Source: Streptomyces nitrosporeus
GTDB lineage: Bacteria > Actinomycetota > Actinomycetes > Streptomycetales > Streptomycetaceae
Assembly (NCBI RefSeq): GCF_008704555.1
Contig: NZ_CP023702.1
Coordinates: forward strand, 1,674,001 to 1,738,000
Direction: 5' to 3'
Length of the DNA: 64,000 nucleotides
The notes under the pieces are model-generated. The model worked only from the letters and a program-made list of their open reading frames with translations, searched no databases and was not told the origin of the DNA. Shown one piece after another: positions 1 through 10,084 of this stretch. The position numbers and the translations under genes are program-made. Every line of letters starts with the position of its first letter. The first letter of the stretch is position 1.

Positions 1-447
1 GACGACCCCACGGACGCCCTGATCGACGGCCTGGTCCGCAGCGCCTTCCAGATCATGGGCGTGCTCACCCGCATCGGGGCCGAGCACGATCTGTCCCTCA
101 CCCAGCTGCGTGTGCTCGGAATCCTGCGGGACCGCCGCCCCCGCATGAGCGACCTGGCGGCCTTCCTCGGCCTCGACAAGTCGACCCTGTCCGGCCTCAT
201 CGACCGCGCCGAACGGCGCGGGCTGCTCGCACGCGGCGCCAGCCCCGAGGACAGGCGTGCCGTCGTCGTCCTGATCACCGACGCGGGACGCGACCTCGCC
301 GAACGTATGGACGAGGAAATCCGGGAGGCCCTCGCACCGGCCACCGGCCGCCTCGGACCGGAACAGCGCCGGCAGCTCGCGCAGCTCCTCGAACCCGTCC
401 TCACCCCACCGCTGCCGGCCGCGCCGCGCCCCACCGGCCGGCGCTGA
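1..447 (+). CDS. MarR-family transcriptional regulator (5' end outside window)
   Basis: The reading frame is already open at base 1 and runs to a TGA at 445, so only the C-terminal 148 residues are present. They contain a MarR winged helix: a recognition-helix stretch MSDLAAFLGLDKSTLSGLID, then AERRGLLAR, then the wing pattern SPEDRRAVVVLITDAG, with helical dimerisation segments on either side. MarR proteins are dimeric DNA-binding repressors or activators, often released by small phenolic ligands. The usual family length is about 140-160 residues, so little is missing. A perfect hairpin follows about 100 bases downstream. The target is unknown because the likely regulated gene lies outside the window. 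Confidence 0.88.
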   Translation, partial: DDPTDALIDGLVRSAFQIMGVLTRIGAEHDLSLTQLRVLGILRDRRPRMSDLAAFLGLDKSTLSGLIDRAERRGLLARGASPEDRRAVVVLITDAGRDLAERMDEEIREALAPATGRLGPEQRRQLAQLLEPVLTPPLPAAPRPTGRR

Positions 448-543
448 GGAGAGGCCGCGGGCCCACGGCCGGGCGCGTCCCCTGAAGGCTGTCCCCTGCG
501 CGTCATCCCGACACTGTTGGCCAATTCCTTGGGCTGAACGTGG

Positions 544-583
544 CGTCGGCCTTCACGGCCCGGTGTGGCCGTGAAGGCCGACG
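544..583. terminator. Perfect 17-bp inverted repeat with 6-nt loop
   Basis: The arm CGTCGGCCTTCACGGCC (544-560) is exactly complementary to 567-583, with a CGGTGT loop. It follows the MarR gene by about 95 bases and sits just before the IS1182-like remnant. It could be the MarR terminator or a hairpin belonging to the insertion sequence. There is no T-tract, as is common in Streptomyces. Confidence 0.6.
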
Positions 584-601
584 TCGTGTCCGGGAGGGCC
601 G

Positions 602-805
602 GTGTCGTTGCACGCCAGGAAGATCGACGGGGTTCTGGAGGAGACGGCCCGAATGGCACGGGCCGCGTTCCCGAGGGGCAGCCTGGCGATGCGGATCCGT
701 GACGAGTCGGGCGAGCCGTTCCCGGACGCGGACTTCGCCGGGCTGTATCCGAACAGGGGGAGCCGGCGTGGTCGCACGCCAGGCCGGCCCTGGTGTGCGG
801 GCGGT
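602..805 (+). pseudogene. IS1182-type transposase N-terminal remnant
   Basis: From a GTG at 602 the frame reads VSLHARKIDGVLEETARMAR, then AAFPRGSLAMRIRDE and PFPDADFAGLYPNRG. This is the typical N-terminus of Streptomyces IS1182-type transposases (about 500 residues in intact copies). After about 55 residues the frame is lost near 760 and the rest of the gene is missing. An unrelated IS5-type remnant begins about 20 bases later, so one element has landed in or recombined with another. It cannot encode an active enzyme. Confidence 0.65.
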
Positions 806-823
806 AAAAGAGCTACTGACTGG

Positions 824-1358
824 TGATCAACGGCCTTCCCTTCCGGCAACGGACCGGCATCCCGTGGCGGGACCTGCCCATGCGATTCGGCAAGTGGAAG
901 GCGGTGCATGACAGGCACCGCAGGTGGTCGGCGGACGGCACCTGGGACAGGATCTCGCGGGCCGTCCAGGCCGACGCCGGTAGCGAGGGCCGTCCCGACC
1001 GGACGATGGCGACGGGTGGACTCGACGGTCTGCCGGGCGCACCAGCACGCGGCCGGAGCATCCTCAGCCGCGACAAGGCGTACAACTCCCGCCACAACCG
1101 CCGCTGTCTGCGACGCCGACAGATCCGGCACACCCTCCCCGAGCGCCGCGACCAGCAGCCCACCGGCAAAACCGCGGTAGCAAAGGCGGGCGGCCAACCG
1201 GCTTCGACCGGGCCCGGTATGCCCGCAGGAACGAGGTCGAGCGCACGATCAACGCCCCCAAGGGCTTCAGTGCCGCACCCACTCGATTCGGCAAACGGGC
1301 TTACGTCTTCCACGGCACGGTGACCGTCACCGCGATCCGGCTCCGGCTCCGCTCTTGA
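824..1358 (+). pseudogene. IS5-family transposase remnant, internally deleted and frameshifted
   Basis: The first part reads INGLPFRQRTGIPWRDLP and continues RFGKWKAVHDRHRRWSADGT, the usual IS5-family N-terminus. A large internal deletion joins this to DKAYNSRHNRRCLRRRQIRH. A frame change near 1195 then leads to NEVERTIN and KRAYVFHGTVTVTAIRLRL, ending at a TGA at 1356. The helix-loop and C-terminal DDE-domain parts are therefore recognisable, but most of the catalytic core has gone. It adjoins the IS1182-like fragment on the left and a truncated chromosomal gene on the right. Confidence 0.75.
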
Positions 1359-1391
1359 GCCTCTTCTCGCCTGCTTCCGGCCCGCCCCGGC

Positions 1392-1770
1392 CTACCGCAG
1401 GACGGGCCGGTTGGCGGATGTGTACTCGGCCGCGATGTCGAACACGCCGGCACAGCGGGGGCATTCAGCCTTGCCGAAGAGGGAGGCGATTCCGTCAGCG
1501 AGTACCTCGTGCCCGTCGAGGACAGCGGTCTCGTACATCCACCGGCCGGTACCGGAGAGCGCCTCGGAGGGCGCCGGCCGTAGGTCACGGCGGTCCACGT
1601 CGCCCAGGTTCCGGTCCCGGATCGCTGAATAGTGCCCGTGGTCCCCGACGGCGATCGTCACTTCCACGGCGCAGTGGGGGCACGCCAGGTGGGAGAAGTC
1701 ATCCGTGAAGTCCCCCAGGACGGCACTCCAGTGGTACTCCTCCATGGCCGCGAGCGCATCGAGGAAGGCC
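1392..1770 (-). pseudogene. C-terminal fragment of an unrecognised CxxC-containing protein
   Basis: The minus frame ending at the TAG at 1392 reads plausible protein for about 120 residues: AAFLDALAAMEEYHWSAVLG, then LACPHCAVEVTIAVGDHGHY, and a second CPRCAGVFDIAAEYTS near the end. The two CPxC pairs suggest a zinc-ribbon-like fold. Upstream of about 1770 the frame runs into an IS5-type transposase remnant on the opposite strand, so the N-terminal part has been removed. I do not recognise the family. It probably marks the original chromosomal sequence into which the insertion sequences were inserted. Confidence 0.5.
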
Positions 1771-1773
1771 GCG

Positions 1774-2295
1774 ACGCCGAGCCCAGCGCCTGCATCCTCG
1801 ACGCCCGGAGCATCAAGACCTCGGCCAACGTGCCCGCGACCGGCCAGGGCATCGACGCGGGCAAGAAGATCGCAGGCCGCAAACGGCACATCGGCGTCGA
1901 CACCGTCGGCCTTCTCCTGGCCGTCTGGGTACTGCCGCCGGCGTCTCCGACAAGCCGGCGGAATCCGCCTGCTCTCGAACATCGCCGGAGGCCACCCTTG
2001 CGTCACCAAGGCGTGGGCCGACAGCGGCTACCGCACCAAGGCCATCGACCACGGCGCCCGCCTGGGCATCGACGTCGAAGTCATCCGCCGCGACCCCGCC
2101 CAGAAGGGCTTCAAGGTGATCCCGCGGCGCTGGGTCGTCGAGCGGGCCTTCGGCTGGCTCATGCACCACCGCCGCCTCGCCCGCGACTACGAAACCCACC
2201 CACACCGCTCCGAAGCCATGATCAACATAGCGATGATCGACCTCATGAGCCGCAGACTCACCCGCGAATCGACCCACAACTGGCGCGACAGCTGA
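1774..2295 (+). pseudogene. Second IS5-family transposase remnant
   Basis: It opens with EPSACILDARSIKTSANVPA and QGIDAGKKIAGRKRHIGVDT, typical of the DDE core around the first Asp in this IS5 subgroup. A frame change follows near 1945. The C-terminal half continues as AWADSGYRTKAIDHGARLGI, then KGFKVIPRRWVVERAFGWLM and HHRRLARDYETHPHRSEAMI, ending at a TGA at 2293. The N-terminal third is missing and the middle is frameshifted. It is a different IS5 type from the remnant at 824-1358, so at least two IS5 elements have decayed here. Confidence 0.78.
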
Positions 2296-2322
2296 ACGGC
2301 GGCAGCGTCGGGCTCCTGCGAA

Positions 2323-2739
2323 TCACAGCAGGTAGGGCCACAAGCTGACGGTGTTCCGCTCCACACTGATCTCGACCCACGTTCCATCAACAGCAGTCGA
2401 TGGCGGCAGGTCGGCGAGGTCGAACAGGATGTGGGTTCCAGCTACTTCCAGCATGGCTCCGCCATCGCCCGCCAAGCCCAGCCGCCCCCGAAAGACGATC
2501 CGACCGCCTTCCTCCTCATCCACCCCGGGTGAAAATGAAGTGGCCGGTCGAGTGTTGCCGCCCCAGACCACGTCCTCTTCAACAGTCCACTCCACATGAT
2601 GTTCGCGGCCCACTCCCGTCGGTTCGCCGCACCAGAACGCCGCAGCGGCACCCACCTCCGAGCGCACCCGAACCGTCGCCCGCCCGTCGGCGACCTGCCC
2701 CACCGCCTCCACCTGAACCAACACCCCGCAAGCATCCAC
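2323..2739 (-). CDS. Unrecognised 138-residue protein
   Basis: The ORF has Streptomyces-like third-position GC and ends WVEISVERNTVSLWPYLL. Its sequence is rich in beta-strand patterns (GVLVQVEAVGQVADGRATVR, HHVEWTVEEDVVWGG, GGRIVFRGRLGLAGDGGAML), suggesting a small all-beta cytoplasmic domain. It has no signal peptide, membrane helix or known catalytic motif. It lies 28 bases beyond an IS5 remnant on the opposite strand and about 110 bases downstream of the APH-like gene, also on the minus strand, so the two may be co-transcribed. I do not recognise its family. Confidence 0.6.
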   Translation of the reverse strand: MDACGVLVQVEAVGQVADGRATVRVRSEVGAAAAFWCGEPTGVGREHHVEWTVEEDVVWGGNTRPATSFSPGVDEEEGGRIVFRGRLGLAGDGGAMLEVAGTHILFDLADLPPSTAVDGTWVEISVERNTVSLWPYLL

Positions 2740-2848
2740 GACAGTTTGGTGTTCCCAAACACTCTCGCCAGGACAAAACGCTCTTCAACAGCCCTCCGGC
2801 CCACTCCGCAGGACTCCTGCCCGTAGGCGTTCGCTCCAGCGATGAGGT

Positions 2849-3832
2849 TCAGGCATAGCGGCCGAAAAGGGCTCCAATGTATCCCTCCAGCCTTTGAGCC
2901 AGTACACCGGCTGTCAGATCGACGCGGCCCAGTTCACGCCAGGGGACGGCGACCTTCTCCGCGTCCGGAGCGAATCCCAGCGCGTCCAGCAGCCGCCAGT
3001 AGAGAGGAGCAGTGCCGTCTTCAGCCAAGGTTCCTCCCGCGGCGACGTAGCGGTCGGCAAAGCGCATACCGGCGGGAATCCCGTGCAGCAGAGCGAGGGC
3101 CGTCGAGCAATGAGCCACGTCCAAGTCGGCCGGCCCCCAGGAAGTCTCCACCCAGTCGACGACCCCACTGATCTGGAGATCATCACCGGTACCCGTGAAG
3201 AGGACGTTGCCGGGATGGAAGTCCCGATGCAGGAAGCAGCCCTGATAGGCCGGGGGCTCCTGGCGGATGACGTCGACAGCCCGCTGCCAGAGCTCAGGCC
3301 GCTCGGTCGCCACGGGCAGAGTCACTCGCTCGGGGGCGGCCCATGCCTGGTAGGTGCGAGGCCGTTGTCGCGTGGTCACCGCCAGCTGATGGATCCGCAC
3401 CAGCTGCCGGGCCAGCAGTTCAGCGCGGTCATCAGCGTCCTGGTCGTCCAGGCGCACGGTCCCTGGCAGCAGGGACATCAGCAAGGAGGGGTGATCGCAG
3501 TACTGCGCCGTCGCATCCACCGTTACGAGCGTGGCCGCAGGCACGTCCGTGTCGCCGAGGAGGCGCAGGACAGCCGCCTCACGGGTCAGCAGACCCCCCG
3601 CGTGCCGAACGAAGAAGGGCTTGACGAAGGACCGGAGGACGAGTGAGCGCCGGCCGCCTGGACCACGGAGGTCAAGGCGGCGCATCTCCGACGTCCAGCC
3701 GCCACGCAGGTGCACAACATTTTCGATGTGCTCCGCCTCGGACAACCCCTTCTCCACCCAGGAGCGCGTGGCACCCCAGCCTTGACCGCCGGGATCCGCG
3801 CCGATGCCCTCGACCCCCTCATCCGAAACCAT
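2849..3832 (-). CDS. Aminoglycoside phosphotransferase (APH)-family kinase
   Basis: The 327-residue protein has the APH/choline-kinase fold signature. The catalytic loop is CFLHRDFHPGNVLF (HxDxxxxN), followed by SGVVDWVETSWGPADLDVAH, whose Asp corresponds to the metal-binding DFG-like position. The N-lobe contains LVLRSFVKPFF and REAAVLRLLGDTDVPAATLV. APH-family enzymes transfer phosphate from ATP to aminoglycosides, macrolides, sugars or other small molecules; the substrate cannot be read from sequence. The gene stands alone apart from the small unknown gene downstream. The first 40 residues are not well conserved in type and no clear ribosome site precedes the ATG, so an internal start is possible. 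Confidence 0.88.
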   Translation of the reverse strand: MVSDEGVEGIGADPGGQGWGATRSWVEKGLSEAEHIENVVHLRGGWTSEMRRLDLRGPGGRRSLVLRSFVKPFFVRHAGGLLTREAAVLRLLGDTDVPAATLVTVDATAQYCDHPSLLMSLLPGTVRLDDQDADDRAELLARQLVRIHQLAVTTRQRPRTYQAWAAPERVTLPVATERPELWQRAVDVIRQEPPAYQGCFLHRDFHPGNVLFTGTGDDLQISGVVDWVETSWGPADLDVAHCSTALALLHGIPAGMRFADRYVAAGGTLAEDGTAPLYWRLLDALGFAPDAEKVAVPWRELGRVDLTAGVLAQRLEGYIGALFGRYA

Positions 3833-4109
3833 GCGGGCAGACTATCCGCCCCCCAGTCAGCGCATCCCGGGAACCGGGTTCGCCAACAGTGTCGTCATGC
3901 CTGCCGGGGAAAGAGGAGGAGGGCGCGTCGCGTCACCGGGGCGGCCGAGGGCCGCCGGGGGCGACCGGCGTGCGCTCGGGGCGCAGAAGGCGTCATGGAA
4001 CTCCGCCCCCGTCTTGGCCCGGCCCGCGTGCACCCCCCTCCGCACACCGGTGGCCGTGTCCCGTCCCGGTCCCCGGGGATCGCATCGCGGCCCCCGGGAA
4101 CCGGCAAGG

Positions 4110-5867
<1,758 letters not shown>

Positions 5868-5889
5868 TCACATGTATCGCCATCGGAAC

Positions 5890-5924
5890 CGAAACATTTC
5901 GTAGCGGCCGTCCGAAGAACTTCG
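5890..5924. promoter_or_regulatory. Two palindromes, CGAAATGTTTCG and CGAAG-AA-CTTCG, upstream of the GH62 gene
   Basis: Bases 5890-5901 read CGAAACATTTCG on the plus strand, which is CGAAATGTTTCG in the gene's own direction. The identical 12-mer occurs at 14835-14846 upstream of the xylanase. A second perfect palindrome, CGAAGAACTTCG, lies at 5913-5924, 23 bases away centre to centre. As far as I recall, CGAAA/TTTCG elements have been reported before other Streptomyces xylanase genes. I infer a shared xylan-utilisation operator. The rest of the 645-base gap between 5535 and 6179 shows no gene. Confidence 0.6.
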
Positions 5925-6179
5925 CACGTCACACCGCCAGTTCGCCGATCTCCGCCCTCTCCTGCCACCGAGCGGAGCGTTCCCGCAGCCGGCGCGGGCG
6001 CCTTTCGACCGCATCTCCACCACCCCGGACGGGTCGGCTTTCCGAATGACCCCGGAAATTTCGGCGTTCCCCTTCCGGCCCCGGGAAAGGGCGCCGGACG
6101 GGCGTCACGCCCAAGAGACCCCGGCACCCCGACGCCCCGGGCACGGCACTCCGGACACGGCACTCCGGACACGGCGCCC

Positions 6180-6830
6180 TCAGCGCAGCTCGATGAAGCC
6201 CGCCTCATAGGCGAACACCACGGCCTGCGTACGGTCCCGGGCCCCCAGTTTGGCCAGGGTGCTGCTGACATGGGTCTTGACCGTCTGCACCCCGAGGAAC
6301 AGCTCCGCGGCGATCTCCGCGTTCGACATCCCCCGGCCCATCAGGCGCAGCACCTCCGCCTCCCGCTCGGTGAACCGCACACGGGCCGGCCCGCCCCCGG
6401 CGTCCCGCCTGCGCCGTCCCGACACCAGGCCGCGGATGGCGGAGGGGAAGAGCACCGAGTCCCCCGTGGCCACGGTGCGCACGGCCTGGACGATCTCGGC
6501 CGGCCGGGACCGCTTGAGCAGGAACCCCGAAGCCCCCTCGCGCAGCGCCTCGTAGACGTAGTCGTCGCGCTCGAAGGTGGTGATCACGAGTACGCGGGGC
6601 GGCCGCGGTACCCGCGCCATGAGTTCGCGTGTGGCGGCGATGCCGTCGACCCGGGGCATCCGGACATCCATGATCACCACGTCCGGCCGCAGCTCCAGCA
6701 CCTTGGTGACCACCTCGGAGCCGTCGGACGCCTCGCCGACGACGGTGATTCCCGGGCTGTTGCCGAGGATGGCGGACAGTCCGGTGCGGACGAGTTCCTC
6801 GTCGTCGACGAGGAGGACGGAGATGGTCAT
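6180..6830 (-). CDS. NarL/LuxR-family response regulator
   Basis: The 216-residue protein has an N-terminal receiver domain (ISVLLVDDEELVRTG; phospho-acceptor D55 in VVIMDVRMPRVDG; Lys of FLLKRSRPAEIV) and a C-terminal LuxR/GerE helix-turn-helix (FTEREAEVLRLMGRGMSNAE, then VQTVKTHVSSTLAKLGARDR). It acts in the cytoplasm as a phosphorylation-dependent DNA-binding regulator. Its start lies one base after the stop of the upstream kinase gene, so the two are translationally coupled. The divergent ABC exporter across the kinase promoter is the most likely target, as in many actinobacterial LiaSR/DesKR-like sets. Confidence 0.95.
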   Translation of the reverse strand: MTISVLLVDDEELVRTGLSAILGNSPGITVVGEASDGSEVVTKVLELRPDVVIMDVRMPRVDGIAATRELMARVPRPPRVLVITTFERDDYVYEALREGASGFLLKRSRPAEIVQAVRTVATGDSVLFPSAIRGLVSGRRRRDAGGGPARVRFTEREAEVLRLMGRGMSNAEIAAELFLGVQTVKTHVSSTLAKLGARDRTQAVVFAYEAGFIELR

Positions 6831-6831
6831 C

Positions 6832-8058
6832 TCAGGATCCCAACCGTAGGGGCAGAGAGGCGCTGACGGTCCAGCGCCCCGACTCGGCTCCGGCGGTGGC
6901 CCGGCCGCCGAGGAGTGCGGCCCTCTCCCGCAGGCCGCGCAGGCCCTTGCCCGTGCCCGGTACCCGGCCGGCCTCCTCCACCAGGGTATTCGCCACCGAG
7001 ATCTCCAACCGGCCCCCCGTGATGTCCAGTCCGATGTCCACGGCAGAACCGGGAGCGTGCTTCATGGCGTTGGTCAGTGACTCCTGGATGATGCGGTACG
7101 CCTCACGGGCGACCACGCCGGGCACCTCCTCGAAGCTCGCGGCGGCCCGGCAGGTGACGGCCACTCCGGCCGCCCGGCTCGCCTCCAGCAACGGCCCGAT
7201 GTCCTCCAGCGTGGGGCGCGCCGCCCGGACCGGCCCGTCCTCCTCCCCCTTCAGATAGCCGAGGGTGCGTTCCAGATCCTCCAGTGCGCGCCGGCCGGTC
7301 TCCTCGATCGCGGTGAGGGCACGGACCACGAAGTCCCGGTCCACGTCGATCAGTTCGCGGGCCGCCCCGGCCTGGAGGACGCTCGCCGTGAGGGCGTGTC
7401 CGAGGGAGTCGTGCAGTTCGCCCGCCAGCCGGTTGCGCGCCAGGAGGTCCTCCGCCCGCCGTTCCGCGTCCGCGAGCCGCTCCGCGGGCGACGGCCCCAG
7501 CAGCCTTGCCGCCAGCATGAGCTGCACCTCGCCCGCCCCGACGACCACGACGGCGACCAGGAGCAGCAGGGGCGGTACGAACACCAGGTACCAGATGTGC
7601 TCGCGGCCCCCCTGGATCTCCAGTCCCATGGCCCGGTGGACTCCCCCGGCCGCCGGCGCGGCCGCCACCGTGCCCGTCAGGGACAGCAGTTGGGCCAGCA
7701 GGCCGGCGAACAGCAGCCCCCACCACATCCGCACGACGAGCCAGACGCCGGTGCGCCGGCGTTCCGTGAAGCTGTCCGCCCTGGCCAGGCTGATTTCGTT
7801 CTCGTCCCGCGGCACCAGCAGCAGCCGGGCCTGGATCCCCTCGGCGCGCCGCACCCCCGGCAGCATGCCCAGCAGCAGCAGGAGGGGCACCGGGACGAGC
7901 GCCGAGAGGAGGAGGGTCCTCGCGAGGGACTCGGGGAACCCCGGGTAGACCAGCGTGCACACCGGTCCCACCGCCGCGCCGGTGAGCAGGTGCAGGGCAC
8001 GGGTGTAGGTGCGCCCCCGGGCCAGGACGGCGAGCCCAGACGCGGGCGTGGCGGCCAT
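6832..8058 (-). CDS. NarX/DesK-type sensor histidine kinase
   Basis: The start at 8058 (MAATPASGLAVLARGRTYTR) gives 408 residues. The N-terminal half has four to five hydrophobic helices (for example LLLSALVPVPLLLLLGMLP and LVFVPPLLLLVAVVVVGAGE). It is followed by a HisKA_3 dimerisation helix carrying the phospho-acceptor His in LAGELHDSLGHALTASVLQA, and an HATPase_c domain (AYRIIQESLTNAMKHAP, then GKGLRGLRERAALLGG). There is no large extracellular sensor, so the stimulus is probably sensed within or at the membrane. It forms an operon with the response regulator (one-base gap). The kinase promoter is shared with the divergent ABC transporter. Confidence 0.93.
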   Translation of the reverse strand: MAATPASGLAVLARGRTYTRALHLLTGAAVGPVCTLVYPGFPESLARTLLLSALVPVPLLLLLGMLPGVRRAEGIQARLLLVPRDENEISLARADSFTERRRTGVWLVVRMWWGLLFAGLLAQLLSLTGTVAAAPAAGGVHRAMGLEIQGGREHIWYLVFVPPLLLLVAVVVVGAGEVQLMLAARLLGPSPAERLADAERRAEDLLARNRLAGELHDSLGHALTASVLQAGAARELIDVDRDFVVRALTAIEETGRRALEDLERTLGYLKGEEDGPVRAARPTLEDIGPLLEASRAAGVAVTCRAAASFEEVPGVVAREAYRIIQESLTNAMKHAPGSAVDIGLDITGGRLEISVANTLVEEAGRVPGTGKGLRGLRERAALLGGRATAGAESGRWTVSASLPLRLGS

Positions 8059-8067
8059 CGTGTCTCT

Positions 8068-8101
8068 CCTCCCTCCCCGGAGGGAGGCGACTCCCGCCTC
8101 C
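8068..8101. promoter_or_regulatory. Overlapping inverted repeats between kinase and ABC transporter genes
   Basis: CCTCCCT (8068-8074) pairs with AGGGAGG (8081-8087), while GGAGGCG (8083-8089) pairs with CGCCTCC (8095-8101). The two perfect 7-bp hairpins share bases and exclude each other. They fill the 84-base divergent region and end 10 bases from the kinase start. They could be an operator for the response regulator or an RNA switch in the kinase leader. No proof is available from sequence alone. Confidence 0.4.
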
Positions 8102-8142
8102 GGGGGATCCGCTGTACGCGGCGAAACGGTTGGCTCAAGGAC

Positions 8143-9108
8143 ATGAAGAACGACAGGGAGATCACGAACGGTACGGGAGCCGCGCCCGCCATCGATGTGG
8201 CGGGCCTGGTCAAGTCCTACGGCGGCAGGACCGTGGTGGACGGCCTGACCTTCCAGGTGCGGGCCGGAGCGGTCACCGGCTTCCTCGGCCCCAACGGCGC
8301 CGGGAAGTCCACGACCATGCGGATGGTGCTCGGCCTGGACCGCCCCACCCGAGGCCGCGTGCTCGTCTCCGGCCGGCCCTACCGGGCCCTGCGCGAACCC
8401 CTGCGGCACGTCGGCGCCCTGCTGGACGCGGGAGCGGTCCACCCCGGCCGGACCGCTCGCGACCACCTCCTCTGCGTCTCCCGTGCCAACCGCATCCCCG
8501 GCACCCGGGTCGGAGAAGTACTGGAACAGGTCGGCCTGACCACCGCCGCCGGACGCCGCACCGGTGGATTCTCCCTCGGTATGCGCCAGCGCCTGGGCAT
8601 CGCCACCGCCCTGCTCGGCGACCCGCGGGTCCTGATCCTGGACGAACCCGTCAACGGCCTGGACCCCGAGGGCATCCGGTGGCTGCGCCGCTTCCTGAAG
8701 GACAGGGCGGCCGAGGGCCGCGCGGTGCTCGTCTCCAGCCATCTGATGACCGAAACGGCCCTGCTCGCCGACCACCTGGTCATCATCGGAAAAGGCCGCC
8801 TGCTCGCCGACGTCTCCATGGCCGGATTCGCCGCGGAACACGGCCGCGTCCGCGTCCGGGTGGGAACCACCGAACCGGTACGGCTGCGCGCCGCCCTGGA
8901 ACGCGGGAACCTCCGGGTGGAGACCGCCGCCGACGGCGCCCTCGAGGTGTACGGGACCGGCCCCGCCGAGGTCGGCCGGATCGCCGCCCGTGAGGGGACC
9001 CCCGTCCTGGAACTCTCCCGGACCGAGGACTCCCTGGAAGACGCCTTCATGCGCATGACCGCCGACTCGGTGGAATACGCGACACGGCCTCTCGGAAAGG
9101 CGGTCTGA
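8143..9108 (+). CDS. ABC transporter ATP-binding protein (drug/antibiotic exporter type)
   Basis: The 321-residue protein starts at the ATG at 8143, with AAGG a few bases upstream. It has all ABC ATPase motifs: Walker A GPNGAGKST, signature GFSLGMRQRLGIA, Walker B VLILDEPVNGLDPEG, and the switch SSHLMTE. A C-terminal domain of about 90 residues follows (EDSLEDAFMRM near the end), as in BcrA/CcmA-like exporters. It would energise the membrane protein encoded two bases downstream. The gene is divergent from a NarL-type two-component system that probably controls it. The substrate is unknown; peptides or cell-envelope antibiotics are common for this arrangement. Confidence 0.94.
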   Translation: MKNDREITNGTGAAPAIDVAGLVKSYGGRTVVDGLTFQVRAGAVTGFLGPNGAGKSTTMRMVLGLDRPTRGRVLVSGRPYRALREPLRHVGALLDAGAVHPGRTARDHLLCVSRANRIPGTRVGEVLEQVGLTTAAGRRTGGFSLGMRQRLGIATALLGDPRVLILDEPVNGLDPEGIRWLRRFLKDRAAEGRAVLVSSHLMTETALLADHLVIIGKGRLLADVSMAGFAAEHGRVRVRVGTTEPVRLRAALERGNLRVETAADGALEVYGTGPAEVGRIAAREGTPVLELSRTEDSLEDAFMRMTADSVEYATRPLGKAV

Positions 9109-9110
9109 AC

Positions 9111-9860
9111 ATGTCCTTCGTCGCGGTACTCCACTCGGAGTGGACGAAGATCCGCTCGGTCCGCTCGGCCGCCTGGGCCCTGCCGCTGTCCGCCGCCCTC
9201 CTCATCGGCATCGGCGCCGGTGTGTGCGGCTCGGTCGGTGCCGCCGAGTCCGACGCCGAGGACTTCGACCCGGTCCAGCTCGGCTACTACGGCCTCTTCT
9301 TCGCTCATGTCGTCGTGATCGCCTTCGCGGTCCTGGTGGTCGGCAACGAGTACAGCACGGGCACCATCCGCACCTCCCTGGCCGCCGTCCCCCGGCGCGG
9401 CCTCCTCTACGGCGCCAAACTGACCACCGGCGCCGCACTCGCCCTGGCAGCCGGGGCGACCGCCTCGGCCGGCACCTTCCTCGCCTCGCAGAGCCTGCTC
9501 GGTGAACACGGCCTCTCCCCCGGCGACGAGGGAGCCGTCCGCGCCGTCGTCGCCGGAGCCCTCTACTTCCCCCTGCTGGCCCTCATGTGCATGGGCGTCA
9601 CCGCGATGCTCCGCAGCCGGACGCTCTCCATGGGCCTCCTCGTCCCCGTCCTCTTCCTCGTCTCCCCCGTCCTCGCCGAGATCCCCGGCCTGCGCGCCCT
9701 GTCCTGGTACCTCCCGGACCGCGCCGGCCAGTACGCCCTGCGGTCCGTCCCCGACCCGGCCGCCCCCTACACCCCGGCGGCCGGCCTCCTGGTCCTCGCG
9801 CTCTGGGCGTCCGCGGCGACGGCGGGCGGCTGGCTCGTCCTCCGCAGGCGCGACGCGTGA
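9111..9860 (+). CDS. ABC-2-type transporter permease
   Basis: The 249-residue protein has about six membrane helices: residues around 20-45 (AAWALPLSAALLIGIGAGVC), 65-85 (YGLFFAHVVVIAFAVLVVGN), 105-135, 150-172 (ALYFPLLALMCMGVTAML), 180-200 (MGLLVPVLFLVSPVLAEIPG) and the C-terminus (AGLLVLALWASAATAGGWLV). The phrase GNEYSTGTIRTSLAAVPRRG is typical of ABC-2 permeases paired with BcrA-like ATPases. It follows the ATPase gene by two bases and is the translocation subunit of that exporter. It converges on the Nudix gene; 224 bases separate the two stops. Confidence 0.93.
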   Translation: MSFVAVLHSEWTKIRSVRSAAWALPLSAALLIGIGAGVCGSVGAAESDAEDFDPVQLGYYGLFFAHVVVIAFAVLVVGNEYSTGTIRTSLAAVPRRGLLYGAKLTTGAALALAAGATASAGTFLASQSLLGEHGLSPGDEGAVRAVVAGALYFPLLALMCMGVTAMLRSRTLSMGLLVPVLFLVSPVLAEIPGLRALSWYLPDRAGQYALRSVPDPAAPYTPAAGLLVLALWASAATAGGWLVLRRRDA

Positions 9861-10084
9861 CCGGGGCGGTACAGCCGAACGGCGGCCCGGAGGAGCCACC
9901 TGGTACGGCGTGAGGGGACGGCGGTGTCACCAGCCGCCCCTTCGTACCGTTCGCCCTCCCCGGACGCGCAGCCGCACCAGCGGCAGGACCACGCGACCAC
10001 CGCCGGCCTTCACCGGAGGGGCCGCGCCCGAACAGCCCTGCCCCCCATACTCCGGGCCGTTACCGGAGCCGGGAATCCGGCCGG

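Noticed and set aside
9861..10084. Imperfect hairpin (GGGGACGGCGG...CCGCCCC near 9911-9941) as a terminator between convergent genes
   Set aside because: The stem has several mismatches, so I did not list it as a terminator.
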